Of a stretch of DNA of 64,000 nt, positions 51,568-62,900 are shown in pieces. The position numbers and the translations under genes are program-made. Each line of letters opens with the position of its first letter. Positions within the stretch are counted from its first letter, which is position 1. This DNA comes from Sipunculus nudus (lineage: Eukaryota; Annelida; Sipuncula; Golfingiida; Sipunculidae): assembly GCA_026874595.1 (NCBI GenBank), contig CM049318.1, forward strand, positions 53,038,750 to 53,102,749, written 5' to 3'. The notes under the pieces are model-generated. The model was not told the DNA's origin and searched no databases. It saw nothing but the letters and a program-made list of their open reading frames with translations.

Positions 51568-51839
51568 TGAATGCAACTTAATTTTCGCTCGGTCGACCAT
51601 TAACTCAATTAATTAAACTTAAAATTAGTGAACTTAAAGTATGACAGACTGGGCAAACTAAAAGCGCGACACGTCTATTCTAACGAGGACCTGTTTGAAT
51701 CGAATTATCAATTATCATTAGACATTCTTTAATTGAATACGTGTGACATGAATTCCGATGTTTTGTTATCTTAATCATGACGAGTGGTGAACACCAATGC
51801 CACTTTGCTGGAACAACAGTATTAAAAGGACACTAAAAG

Positions 51840-52190
51840 TTAGCTGAGATTCTTTTTTCTCTCGAAGATGTGCTATTATTTTCTTAATCTGCGTACATAT
51901 TAATAAATTCTAGGTAATCCCTGTTAACAAATGCGCCTGTTTGACAGATGTATGAGCTTGGTTTTCTACAAACTGTTAGTAAAAATTTGTAATGTTGAGG
52001 TAAGGAAACAGTATGTTACCTAAGATTGTTGGTTACGTGTGAAGTTTAAACTTCGCTTGAAAGACCTTCGTTTGTCTGATTTAAAACGAGATTTATACAC
52101 AAATGTTATACACTCGTGGAAGGTTCAAGGTATTGTCGTCAGTTAATGAATGTCTAATGTCTAAATAGGCCCCTTTCAGAAAAGACGAAG
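51840..52190. repeat. Second diverged relic of the 2.2-kb satellite
   Basis: Ordered matches to satellite 670-1020: GCGTACATATTAATAAATTCTAGGTA, TATGAGCTTGGTTTTC, ATTTGTAATGTTGAG, CAGTATGTTACCTAAGATTGTTGGTTAC (compare TCATGTCATCTAAGATGGCTGGTTGC), GGAAGGTTCAAGGTAT, and GTCTAATGTCTAAATAGGCCCCTTTCAG (compare TTAGACATCAATCTGCCCCTTTATG). The GC-rich GGGGGCCCC core is lost. Confidence 0.7.
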
Positions 52191-52699
52191 ACGACACATG
52201 AGCCAGAATTGCCAAAACGTTATTTTTCATGATGTGATTAAATTTATTCATTGGATTATTGAAACAAAACTGCTTAACATCTAATTAATAATATCCAAGT
52301 GAAACAGACCTCCTTCTAATTTATTTATTGTAGCTTTCAAAGGTCAACATTTGAGACAAATATTCTACGATTAAGTTGATGTGGAATGATTATGGACAGC
52401 AGATAGAGTAGGCCTCCTCAGCCGGTTTAGTCAGATGTTTTCGTGTATCATAAATGTTCGACATATAGCGGATCGATATATATTGCTGATGTGCGATGTT
52501 ATGTTCATGTGGTTATCAAATATTACATCGGACTTATTAGCGTTATTCTCATCATTAATTAGAGTTTCTCCAATCATAATATGACCGTATTTTAGTTTAG
52601 TTGCTGCTTAGTTCATGTGACAAAGAATTAAGTTTTATCACCGGGTTTAATTTTGTTGTGATACATCTAGATTTTAAATTCTTGTACCCGTATTTGTAG

Positions 52700-53255
52700 T
52701 TTGGTTAATGCTGATTCTTCCAACAAACTGGGGGATATTTTGAACTGAAGATATGCATATCATTAGCATATAAGCGATATTTGATTCCATGTTTCCGAAT
52801 GGTCTCACCCAAGGGTGATTTATAAAGTGAAAACAGAATTGGGCCGAACACAATGTCCTCTAGCACCCATAAATCAAGGGGTGAGGCTGAGAGTTTGCAC
52901 ATAGAATGGTAATACTTTGAGACCGACCTATAAGATATATACGCACCCAGTTTAACACAGATTCACAGAGACGTCGAAAGTCGATTAAATATAATCTGAT
53001 GGCCAATAGTATCAATTGTATCAAACGCTGCTGAGAGATCCAAAAGCAGCAATAGGACAAGTTGTTGGTTATGCATGCTGGCTAATAATTCATTTTGTAC
53101 TCTTAGCAGGGCTGTTTTAGTGCTATGAAATGCTTTGTATGCTGACCGGAATCTCTGCAGAGATTTTTTCTCTTCAGCTAAATGCAAAATGAGTTGTTCA
53201 GCCATCATCATCTCAATGAGTTTTGATATGAATGCGAGGTTGGAGGGTGCAGGAA
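52700..53255 (-). pseudogene. Older CR1/L2-like LINE fragment (right copy, contiguous)
   Basis: On the minus strand, from 53255 down: SNLAFISKLIE, RFRSAYKAFHSTKTALLRVQ, LLLLLDLSAAFDTID (block A with catalytic Asp), VLNWVRIYLIGRSQSI, and then VFGPILFSLYKSPLGETIRKHG and RLYANDMHIF, where the YADD box has become YAND. Several stops and frameshifts separate these. The fragment corresponds to the RT domain only. It holds the empty integration site (52890-52903) of the younger LINE found in the left duplicate. Confidence 0.85.
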
Positions 53256-53282
53256 TATCTTAATACTATCAAGTCTGTTTCT

Positions 53283-53607
53283 AGTACGTTGTTTACAAAC
53301 CTTAATTCAGCCTTGACTGTGGCGTCTATTTCATGAATAATGGACAAGCCAATCGAACCAATCTTGCATACGCTCTAGCCCCAATGTTAAACATTGCAGG
53401 AAGGGCATCGATACTTTGACCAATCACATAAAGCCATAAACCTGTGTTCTTTTCAGACTTCGTGTGGGCAGTGCGTTGTTAAAATTGATTTCGTTGGATT
53501 TGATTGACAGTTTTGGTTTCAGTCCGAACATTTGCAAGCTTGTTCATTATTCATGGAATAGACGCCAGAGCGGCTTGCTAAATCAAGGTCTGTGAAAGTA
53601 GCGGTAG
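53283..53607. mobile_element. MITE-like element with ~65-70-bp terminal inverted repeats, copy 1
   Basis: The left end contains TTTACAAACCTTAATTCAGCC...TGGCGTCTATTTCATGAATAATGGACAAGCC. The reverse complement of the right end reads CTTTCACAGACCTTGATTTAGC...TGGCGTCTATTCCATGAATAATGAACAAGC. No coding capacity in about 325 bp. A second copy with the same ends and internal AATCGAACCAATC is at 59570-59912. Confidence 0.75.
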
Positions 53608-54080
53608 TGTGAAGATTCACGGGACAGGGCAGGAGAGGGCAGGAGGGTTCACAAAAAGAATAGCACAGGGCAGAGCAGAAACAGGTTATGGTGTGATCAA
53701 TCTCATAATTGATGACATGGTCGCATGTGATATGCTCTTATGCGATGATAAGATTTACTACGTCAAAATGTATAGAGAATCAGTATATCCAAAAAGGTAC
53801 ATTAATCACGCAAAATGTTAAGAGCAATTCGACAGTCATCGAAAAAGGTAAAAGACCTAGCTAAGGTAGATAGGAGACCATATAGTTAAGACTGCAGGTT
53901 ATTTTGGTAAGACTGAAATGTCGCCCTGTTGACAACCATTAGACATCTTGTTAACGAAGGCTAAAGAGAATCGAATTACCAGAGATCGTTAAGCGCTCCT
54001 TAATTATCCACATAGGACGCGAGTTTTTTTTTCAAGTATTGAGGGCAGCGATAAGTAGTCTATGGGTGATATTCGTCTTC

Positions 54081-54081
<1 letters not shown>
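53608..54081. other. Right duplicate, no gene recognised
   Basis: Aligns from about 53700 with 41770-42130 of the left copy. A 70-codon open stretch at 53609-53821 has no motifs and is not open in the left copy. Confidence 0.45.

Positions 54082-54141
<60 letters not shown>
54082..54141. repeat. (AT)n microsatellite shared with the left duplicate
   Basis: An AT tract at the position corresponding to 42134-42198. Confidence 0.95.
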
Positions 54142-54144
<3 letters not shown>

Positions 54145-54270
54145 CGTATGTGGGGATAAGTGGATAATATACATATGCAAGTCACTTAATATTTTATAAT
54201 ATTGATAATTAAAGTATTACAGTTTTAATTAATCTGCTTTCTTTTAATAAAGAACATTAAATATTCCATT

Positions 54271-54771
54271 GTTTGAAAGGAAATGGTAAGTTAAAAATGA
54301 AAATTGGGATGAATAATATTTTCGGCCTAATGAATAATGAATCCTCATACATTTATACAAATATATAAAGGAATATTTTCCTCAATAAGATGGATGATGC
54401 CTTTTCTTTGGCGAAAACAAATGTTATCACTCAGCAGGATAAGAATCAGGGAATTTCAGGGACGTGAATTGTTCGAAACACCACACATGATCATTATATA
54501 GAAACATTTAAATTACCCTTCTCAGGTTACAAGACATTTAACGTTAACAAAGCCAGTCAGGCAGTCTTACATCATATATATGCTCCCTGTAACAACTTAT
54601 ACAAATCAAACAACAAAGGTATTTTGTGCCGTGTATGAAATGTTTTTGCATCTCGGCCTCTCATAAAACTTGCTTCTTACTTACTAGAAATTTTATACAG
54701 TGAGTTTATATAAAGCTAGGTTGAGTAACGTACGCTTCAGGTGTCCAGGCTTTATAACGAAAGGTATCTGA
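54271..54771. other. Unannotated AT-rich DNA after the right duplicate
   Basis: No gene or element recognised. Confidence 0.4.
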
Positions 54772-54885
54772 TCTTATTGAAAGCATTTCATCTAATTGAA
54801 AAAAAGCAATTGATCTAATTGAAATGTATTTTATCTAATTGGAAACTTTTTCATCTAATTGAAAAATATTTGACCTAATTGATTG
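54772..54885. repeat. ~20-bp degenerate array carrying TAATTG
   Basis: TCTTATTGA / TCTAATTGAA / CCTAATTGA cores start at 54772, 54791, 54814, 54834, 54854 and 54874 (spacings 19, 23, 20, 20, 20), separated by A/T-rich fillers. TAATTG is a typical homeodomain core, but a simple-repeat origin is equally possible. Confidence 0.8.
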
Positions 54886-55125
54886 TTCTAACGGCTGATT
54901 TCGGCAACACGGGTTGGTCTGATAATTGCCAATCCATTTAATCTAATAAGATAGTATTATTATTAGTAAAATATTTATTGTTTTTATTATTATTATTATT
55001 ATCATTACCATCAACATCATCATCGTCATTCTGTGACTTAGAGGAAGCAACGATAATGAACACAACTGTGTTTTTAAAGAAACCAGAGTGCAAAAATGAA
55101 TCATGGCAGATGTTTCAAAGTCTTC

Positions 55126-55127
<2 letters not shown>

Positions 55128-55188
<61 letters not shown>
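55128..55188. repeat. (AT)n microsatellite
   Basis: A pure AT tract of about 60 bp. Open stretches on both strands at 54943-55250 are driven by this and by the ATT/ATC repeats at 54975-55028. Confidence 0.95.
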
Positions 55189-55191
<3 letters not shown>

Positions 55192-56103
55192 CACATGAAT
55201 TTACAACTACTCAAATGCCAGTAGATGGACATAATAGGTCAAAGGTCTAGTTCATCAAAATGAAAATTTATATCATTGTCAAAAATTCTCGCAGCAACAA
55301 GAAGTGTTTTCAGCTTTTTTCAGTATACCACGACATTATGTCTTGACATTTGATTGGCTCATTTAGCCTATGCCATGGAAACGCAGTTTTGGGGAATATT
55401 CATGGAATTCGATAATATTTTTTTTTACTAAGTTTGCCATTTTGCTAAAGCTTGAAAGGTCTAGTTTCTCTGCATCAGGTTGCAATTAATCAGCTTTACT
55501 TTATTTACTTCTTATCTGAACAGCTTCTCAGAGTCTTTATAGCTGCCTAGATAAGACTTCGTGCTCTGAACGCTTGTCTTAATACGTGTATTCAGCATTC
55601 TCATCAGAGAGCTCAGGGTCCATAGCTCCTAAATTGGACACTTCGCCTGAGTATGGTTGTTATTGTGTTTCCAACTATAGACCCACATTAATTCCGAGCG
55701 GAAGTCCTATCTTGTTCCCTTTACACAACAACCAACTAGAAACGGAGTCTTTGATTACTGAAATGGTCCTAATTGATACGACAGACAAAGGACTAATTAC
55801 GATTAACAAAAAGTGGACCCCGGCACATACAATAGACAGATACATCAAATAATTAGACAGCTACAAAGAGAATAAAGAAAGCTATAATTAGACTAAATGA
55901 TAGGAGCATGCATGCAGTCATAACAGAATTAAAACCGACGAAATTTTATTAATTTAACAAATTAATCTTCTGAATCAAGAAATTGGATCCATAATCAAAT
56001 AAATGATCCCGGTGTTGGAAAAAATGAAAGGGAAAATGAATATCATGTGCTTGCAATTCAGTGGCAGGGTCAAAAGTTTATAAATATCACTTTCAAGAAA
56101 TCG
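55189..56103. other. Unannotated DNA
   Basis: An 88-codon plus-strand open stretch at 55586-55852 has no recognisable motif. No element boundary seen. Confidence 0.35.
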
Positions 56104-56306
56104 AAATCTACATTTTAAGGAATGCAAGCCTCCGTCACATTGGATCCCTAGTGTGGGAGATTCACTAAATCCCAAACTTACATCCATTTAATCGGCCCAT
56201 ATTCCCAGATTCATTCGCGCATAATTGACTCTACATTCGTAAATATTCTGTGATAATGTTCCTGGTTCCGTATCATGTTCCGGATCCACACCAAATCGAT
56301 GATCTT
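56104..56306 (+). repeat. Dispersed repeat family D, copy 4
   Basis: AAATCTACATTTTAAGGAATGCAAGCCTCCG (decayed 5' hairpin), CTAGTGTGGGAGATTC, AATCGGCCCATATTCCCAG, ATTCATTCGCGCATAATTGACTC and CCGGATCCACACCAAATC; the 3' CA-rich tail is missing. Confidence 0.75.
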
Positions 56307-57021
56307 TATACACAAGTTAAATATTTGCTAACAGGGTTTCTCAAATGAGTACATTACTCGTCAGAATTGGTGCATATAAAATGAGGTCAGAGGTCACAGT
56401 ACCGGCGTATTGCTGTTAAAAGTCCACAGATGTGCAAGAAGTGATTTGACTAATTTTCTTCAGATTTTCATCGTGATAGAGAAACCAGTAGATATGATGG
56501 GATGGCAGGCACGATTCCTCATTCAATATAACTTGATTTAAGCAGTTATAAACTTTATACTGTCACGCATGACAATTGACCTTTTTATCGTATTAGTTGT
56601 CTATTTTATACTGCGGGCTGTTTTATTTATTATGAAACAAACTCAAGGTAATTTCAGCAGTTTTTTGTTTAAATCGAGTGAAAGGGCAGTATATGCTGAT
56701 ATGTCAATTGTCGCCGAGACGTAATACTAAACCGCACGTCTTGTCTGGTCTAATTAGAAGCCATCATATAAAACCCTTTTCATTACATCCGACCATACGA
56801 GACAATATTTTCCTATGTCTCTCTGTCCTCTGTATGTGTTTCTGTCTGCTTTTCTGTGTTGTCTTTATGTCTGTAAATCAATTTAAAAACTTCATTTATG
56901 ATGTATACCCATCATTTATTTTATGCTGGGTTATAGGGGAACTAATGTTCATCAAACTACACAATCACCGACACCTATTGTAAGAAAGGAGTACTATTAA
57001 GGAGGAAAGGAAGGATGATTA
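56307..57021. other. Unannotated DNA
   Basis: A 101-codon plus-strand open stretch (56678-56983) includes a hydrophobic, C-rich run that could read as a membrane segment, but it begins without splice or Kozak support and is not recognised. Not called as a gene. Confidence 0.3.
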
Positions 57022-57205
57022 AGGCCTAGGCAGTGTAGTTGTAAAACGTTTGGCTCTCTCAACTGGCGACCCGAGTTCGATCCATGGCATAGCTTTGAGA
57101 ATGTGTTACAGTAGCCCGTCGAAGGTTGGTGGTTTTCTCCGGGTTCTCTTGTTTCCTCCACCTCCAACATTACAGAACGCCACCTTCCGTGCTATGAAGA
57201 GCGCT
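57022..57205 (+). mobile_element. tRNA-derived SINE, family 1
   Basis: A-box-like GTGTAGTTGTAAAACGTTTGG, CTGGCGACCCGAGTTCGATCC (B box), then CGAAGGTTGGTGGTTTTCTCCGGGTTCTC, TTTCCTCCACC and CAGAACGCCACC. It is the clearest of the three family 1 copies. Confidence 0.85.
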
Positions 57206-58806
57206 TTGATTTGTTAAAAAAAAGTTTATATTTTATAAGGTAATAAGTACCTTTGCTTTGTTATACAAGTCCGCTTTGTTGCAAAACTCCTTAGTTTCAT
57301 TAATGTTTCTTCATTTTATATGGTTGGTGTATCGACGAGGAAAAAAATATACTTTCACCATTTGTTACGTATGTTAAAACGGGCATTTATTAAATGATAA
57401 GACACCATACGAGACATTCTTATAGATATATTTTCCAAGACACTGAGTTTTGAAGCGCGGATGCGCAAAAAGCAACATAACAGGTAAGTCCCTAGTTGCA
57501 TTATCCGGGAATAATGTTATAATAAGTCGCCGGCAGGGGATATATTCCTCTCTGTGGACGGCTACAGTTAATACACAAAATAAAAGGCCAGACGACACGA
57601 GATCCCGCCGAAAGAGACAAAGACACTCTGTGTAAAAAAAGTATTTGCGGTAGGTAGCACGAGAATTCTTCGAGCTTTGTGAAGGGCTACAATAAATAGC
57701 CGACAAACACAACATGTTTTCACAAAGCAGACGATAGCTCATCCCGCAAAAAGCTAATGGATGCTCTCGACCATCGTTTAGTGGAAGTTTTCTTAACATA
57801 TATTCACATAAGGTTCAAAACCTTCATGTGTTTACAATTTCATTCTATTACGACAACTTTGAACTTTTAGAACTTTGATGTTTTGTTAACCTGAATAGAG
57901 ATATTTTACCTGGGGTCAGACCAAAAATTGAATCGATCTACTGATTCCCATTTTCTTGGCTATTTATTCACACATAGGGGCACGTACTGGGAAATGTTGA
58001 AAATAACTGCTCGTGCCTTAATTCCTTAAAATTGTCCTCAAATGTACTTTATTGTGTGATGAGTACATGCATGCATGATTTCATGATCTCGAGACTCCCT
58101 AACCAGCTTTCAAATGTCCATAGTTTGAAATTGTAAAAAAAAGAAAAAGTAACTGATTAAAGTTGGCCTTATCTGAGAATGGATTGATTCCTATAACGGC
58201 TGCATATATATATGAGAGGGAACTCATCAACTTGTTTGCAATAGCCATGAATTTTCTTTGTCAATTTCAATTAATAAACTTAATAAAAAAACACGATTCC
58301 ACGTATTACCTTACAGTGATCTCGTGTCAACTTTTGGAGTCCCGAAACTTAATCCGTGCTAATAGAAAACAGTTCTTTCATCTGTAAATGTTGAATGCTT
58401 CTGTGAACACCTGTGCAAGAAATTAATTAAACTTGGGCTAGTTGAATACATTGTAATCTAATTAATATTCTCCTTTGGGAACTAAACTTGATAAATATGA
58501 ATTAAAGGAAGTTTATTCTATATTCAAATAAAAATTATTTTTTACATTTTTACCGTTACAGGAGTTATTATTAATTTTTTTAAGAAAGCTACAAAACTAG
58601 CAGATTTAAAGACACTATTAATCTTTTCCTATATACTATTGGAGAAGCAGTGACACGAAAGAGCAAAATCCTTTTTAAAGATTGTGAGGAAAAAAAGGAC
58701 ATTTAAAAAAATCCTAATACAGGGAAAATACGTAAATAAGTATATGTTCTTAGCAGTAGCCACATAAACCTACATGTTTTTATGTGCGATCATTTCATGT
58801 TAAACT
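57206..58806. other. Unannotated DNA
   Basis: It holds a 141-codon minus-strand open stretch (57374-57799), the longest not explained by repeats or LINE sequence. It is Cys- and Leu-rich without motifs I recognise, lacks splice support and overlaps a 61-codon plus-strand stretch. I do not call it a gene. The rest is AT-rich. Confidence 0.35.
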
Positions 58807-59126
58807 AAAAATCTGCATTCTAAGGAATGCAGGTTTCCGCTATGTGGGGTTTTCTATCGTTTATGCTCCCAATGCCGTGTTTACACTCATTTATTCGGTC
58901 CATATTCTCAGGTACATTCGATCATCAGTGATTGTACATTTTTTATGATGATCCTTAATCCGGATCATATGCCGAATCCCCACCAAAATCTAATCGTTTC
59001 TTCATGGACCTGTTCCCGAAATGTTCTGAAAATTTTATGTAATTCCGGTCAAGCTTCGGTGAGTTATATTGTGAACCAGCACACACACGAACGGGGTTGA
59101 ATGCATAACCTCCTGGCGGAGACTAA
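58807..59126 (+). repeat. Dispersed repeat family D, copy 5 (most complete)
   Basis: Begins AAAATC followed by the perfect hairpin TGCATTC-TAAG-GAATGCA, then TCCGCTATGTGGGG, TTATTCGGTCCATATTCTCAGG, CCGGATCATATGCCGAATCCCCACCAAAATCTAATCG, CCTGTTCCCGAAATG, GTGAGTTATATTGTGAACCAGC, a short CA repeat, CACGAACGGGG and the end CCTCCTGGCGGAG. It is about 320 bp with no coding capacity. Its ends define the family. Confidence 0.8.
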
Positions 59127-59569
59127 TGTCTTTACTATGTATTTAAATTTATCTATTTAGAAAAAAAAAATTATTCCTTTTCCGTGTGCCTTCCTGCTTT
59201 TATAGTCTATGTATCATGCGTGTTTTCATTTCATTGCCTGGGTGGAAGAAGGAATTTTATTTTATACGATCGATGATCTCAGATCTTCAAATATGGTCGT
59301 TATTTGTCAGTTTGTTAGTATGTCTGTTTGGAAACTATAGCTCGCGGTCTGTTACTGAGGTATATTGATCTGTTTCTGGTATGATCAGGCATAGCACATG
59401 TTAAGGAAACATTTACTCCGTTTAGTAGGTGATCCTCAGTTTCCTTTTTAGATTAAAATAAAACTTATGAGGTATGCGCTTTCTAAGGACATTGTTCCAG
59501 CTTCGTTAATTTCATAAACATTCAAAATATTAGATAGAGTATGCCCGACAATCTTCATACTACCAGGTA
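59127..59569. other. Unannotated DNA
   Basis: No gene or element recognised. Confidence 0.35.
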
Positions 59570-59912
59570 TTTCGCTACGCTTTCACAGACCTTGATTCTA
59601 CGACTCTAAATGGTGTACATTTCACGAAAAACGAAAAAGGTAATCGAACCAATCAAATGACTAGCGTACACATGTTTTACGGGAAGTCTGATGCGATGTT
59701 TTGATCAGATGTTTAGCTTAAATTTGCTTTAGGACACCGAGATTCTATAAGAAGCTTGTCCCTTTTACGGCTCGTGTTTTTGTTCAGACGGCATGTGTAT
59801 TGTTTGTATTTTATTCGGTGATTTGATTTTACCCCTAACATATGCAGACGTTTTCAGTTTTTATGAATAGACACCAAACAGTGGAAACAAGGTCTGTGAA
59901 AACGTAATTTAA
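59570..59912. mobile_element. MITE-like element with ~65-bp terminal inverted repeats, copy 2
   Basis: Left end CGCTACGCTTTCACAGACCTTGATTC...TGGTGTACATTTCACG. The reverse complement of the right end gives TTACGTTTTCACAGACCTTGTTTCC...TGGTGTCTATTCATAA. Internal AATCGAACCAATCAAATGACTAG matches copy 1 (53350). No ORF of note. Confidence 0.75.
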
Positions 59913-62900
59913 GTGTGTGTGTGTGCGTTTTATTATTGGACAACTTTACGATAAAGGCCATAAAAATGTTCTCCTCCAATATTTCGTTTATCTTTTTTTT
60001 TTTTTTTTTTTGCAAATTATCGAAGACCCGGTCTTTGGTATTGCTGTGTATTTGTGTTATGGCACAAATTCCCTAAAGAAATTCGTAAAAGTTTTCAGAA
60101 TTGCCTAAAATTTGCTTTGATCATAAACGCCATTTTCAAGAACTTGAGCAAATGATGCTATTTTGAAGGCACCTTTTCAAAATCCGATGTGTTGTGTTTC
60201 GACCAGCAATTTTTTTTTTTATTCGTGAGTTCGTATCATGTTAATTTTGTTCAACGAGTCTCTAGAATATTGTTGTGTTGCCTCAATAAAAACGATTTGA
60301 TTGTTAACCAGGGTAAATTGATTTATGGAAAAAAAGATTCAACTGTTGTTCAGTTTAAGCCTATCATGAATCCAGTTTATTCTAAGACTGAAATATAAAT
60401 ATATGTATCTCTGTCATAGTTCGACACGACCTGTCCTCAACTTGTGCATTTAACTCCTTCGCCAATGAAGCAAATTGCCTTAAACCCAATAAGCTATACC
60501 CCTGTTTGCTAAAGCATTATTTGCCGGGTGCCAGCGCGAGGTGTGTTACAGACCAATTAGATAGGTTGTTGCTAGGTTATAGGGCGTGATACCCTGCTCG
60601 CACTGGCCTGATTATAGTCTTGGCTCCCTGCCAGCGCCTTGACGTGAGGTTTGGCAAACCTTGCAGAAGCCAACAGTTGATAGAGTGAAGGAGATTTAGA
60701 GAACGACTTCAGTATGTAACCACTGCGTAGCTTCGTTGTTGCGTTAATTGAAAATACTGCTAAATATAATCTATATTGGTCTATCCACTTTGTGTACTAA
60801 ATTTTAGTAGACTGTTATAGGTTTTACCGTTCGGGTCCTGAGGATTAAAACTAAAACCAAATACAGAAGCGCATCTGTGCAAGCTACACTGTAATATTTT
60901 TACATGGATTGTACAACTAGTTATGATATCTAATAGGTGCGCGCTTTTTAGACAAGTTATACATGGTATGACGGTTCAATTCAATCAGTGATGCAGCACA
61001 TGTGTCAAGAAATATTTTAAAATTTTAATTTTTTAAACTGGGAGTTGGCTGTAAACCAAATAAATAAAATGTTCATTTAAACTAGAAACATGAGGAACGC
61101 TATTCTAGGAACCGAGAAAGCCTTTAGTCCTCTGGCGATATTGATGTTTTGATTTTAAACTTAAAACTGATCGATATGAGAATATTGGGGTGACAATCGT
61201 AAAATTGGCGAACAACTTCAAAATGTTTTGTTTTATGTCCATAATATTGATAAGTGACCAAACTTTAGTATGTAGATAAATCATATTTTTGTGTTTTGGA
61301 AGAGCTAAGAACATTTTTCTTCAGGGTGTAACCCTTCTCTTGCATTTAATCCAAAAACCTACAGAAATGACTACACAGACACGAGGCCGACTTTGCCGAC
61401 CATTACATGCATACAGTTTTCCCTACAATGAGTTTTTTATCCATTATAAACATCTTGGCCTGTTAACAAGAAAGCAGCTTTTACAAATACTGTGCAGAAA
61501 CGATAAGACCTGCTAGCTCATGGGAAATCAGAAGGGTCATCGGTGAAAGTATACTTAAATTTAAAACAATTCCCATACATTATTTACGCTAACCACTGCT
61601 TCGGAGACGAAAAGCAATTTCGATAAATGCAACGCCAAGTTCTGGTCAAGGGCATGTTGGGTTTTGTCTTTGTTTTGTCGTAAAAGTCTTTGCAGAAAAA
61701 ATATAGAGTCATATTTATGCTCTCGGTCTTCCTGTCCTGGTCCGGTAAACCTTCTTAAGAAAAATCAGAATGGGAATGTTCACGTTATTTCATACTCAAA
61801 GAAACAACCACTAAAAATGAAATAATAAGTTTTCTTTCCATTTTAAGAACATATATGAAACCGTATATTTTATATATAAAACATTTAAATCAACCTTTGT
61901 GATTGGATGTCAGTACACCGCTTGTTATATCTCATTTAATAGATATGAGTATTATTTTTATTGAATTAAATATCACTCAAATTGCGATGCGGTAGTTGGA
62001 TCGCGACGTTTATCATGAATGCACAACTCAGTAGGAATTTATAATGGATTGGTAAGCCAATTCGAGTCGTTACTCAAGCTATGGTGGAGAAATTCATCCA
62101 ATTGCGAAGCTTGTATTTATGCTGTCATATATTCGTCAGACATCCAGGGGGGTTGCCAATATACTGATTTACAACGGATTTTTTGCACATGGTAGATGTT
62201 GTTAGAAAGTATACTAAAACAACTAACGATAGGTCTGGTTTATTTTCAAAAGGCAGTGGTTTTAAGGCCATGAGCCGTTGTCAGAAATGCATTTGCATTC
62301 CCACTGAGCGTTACAGTGCAGTCCTGAACACAAGATATAATGGCACTCTGACGCTGGTCGTAGTTTCTTAAAGTCAGAGGGCCGAATTGCGCTAGATCTA
62401 AGACTAAGTATGGCAAAAAAAGGTTGTTTAACAGAGTGCCTGGTAACTTTTTTTCAGCTGCTTTTCTTGGAGAAATTATTGACTGTCCGCTGTCACCCGT
62501 GGTAACGTGTGTACAGTTGGTATAAGCAGATAGTGGCTGAAAACAAAGCAAAACCTATTTTGTGCAACTCTCTAATGGAAAGACCAAGGTTATGCTGTGA
62601 AGGACCAGCTGTGTTCCCAAAACAGGATGAGATTTTAATTTATTCATTCATGAGCACGTGGTTTTCCTGTAGGCAGCCGATCAACCAAACGCGCTCGGCA
62701 TCCGAGTTGACCGACATCACGCGAGGGGTCAGTTTGTCGGTCTCCGCCGGTATGACGTCAAACGTGCTTTTGCAAAAAAAGATGGAAATATTCCCGCTCA
62801 TTTTGTACCAGCTGAAGTTCGTTCCCTATGCGAAGAATTCAAAATTGGACTGAGTCGGTTTGTAAGTGTGTGTTTGTTGGCGTGAAGAAAGTTAAGTGTA

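Larger units (their letters stand above)
43950..54270 (+). repeat. Segmental duplication, right copy
   Basis: This is the partner of 31400-42320, in direct orientation. Offsets vary along the alignment (about 12.55 kb near the start, about 15.2 kb near 51220, about 11.95 kb at the end) because of copy-specific insertions. Right-specific blocks are about 46990-49190, 49990-50510 and 51540-52380, plus the MITE at 53283-53607. Left-specific blocks are the LINE, the 145-bp array and one family D copy. Confidence 0.9.

Noticed and set aside
56678-56983. 101-codon ORF with a hydrophobic run
   Set aside because: Hydrophobicity alone in T-rich DNA is expected by chance; no signal-peptide context or splice sites.
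57374-57799. 141-codon minus-strand ORF
   Set aside because: Longest unexplained open stretch, but no recognisable domain, no splice support and no paired copy to test constraint. An ORF of this length is plausible by chance in 64 kb.
59917-60108. Small ORF with a hydrophobic poly-F run near the T-rich tract
   Set aside because: Caused by the T homopolymer at 59993-60012; no other support.
62246-62853. Overlapping 101- and 114-codon ORFs on opposite strands
   Set aside because: No known motif; mutual overlap and moderate GC content explain the open frames.
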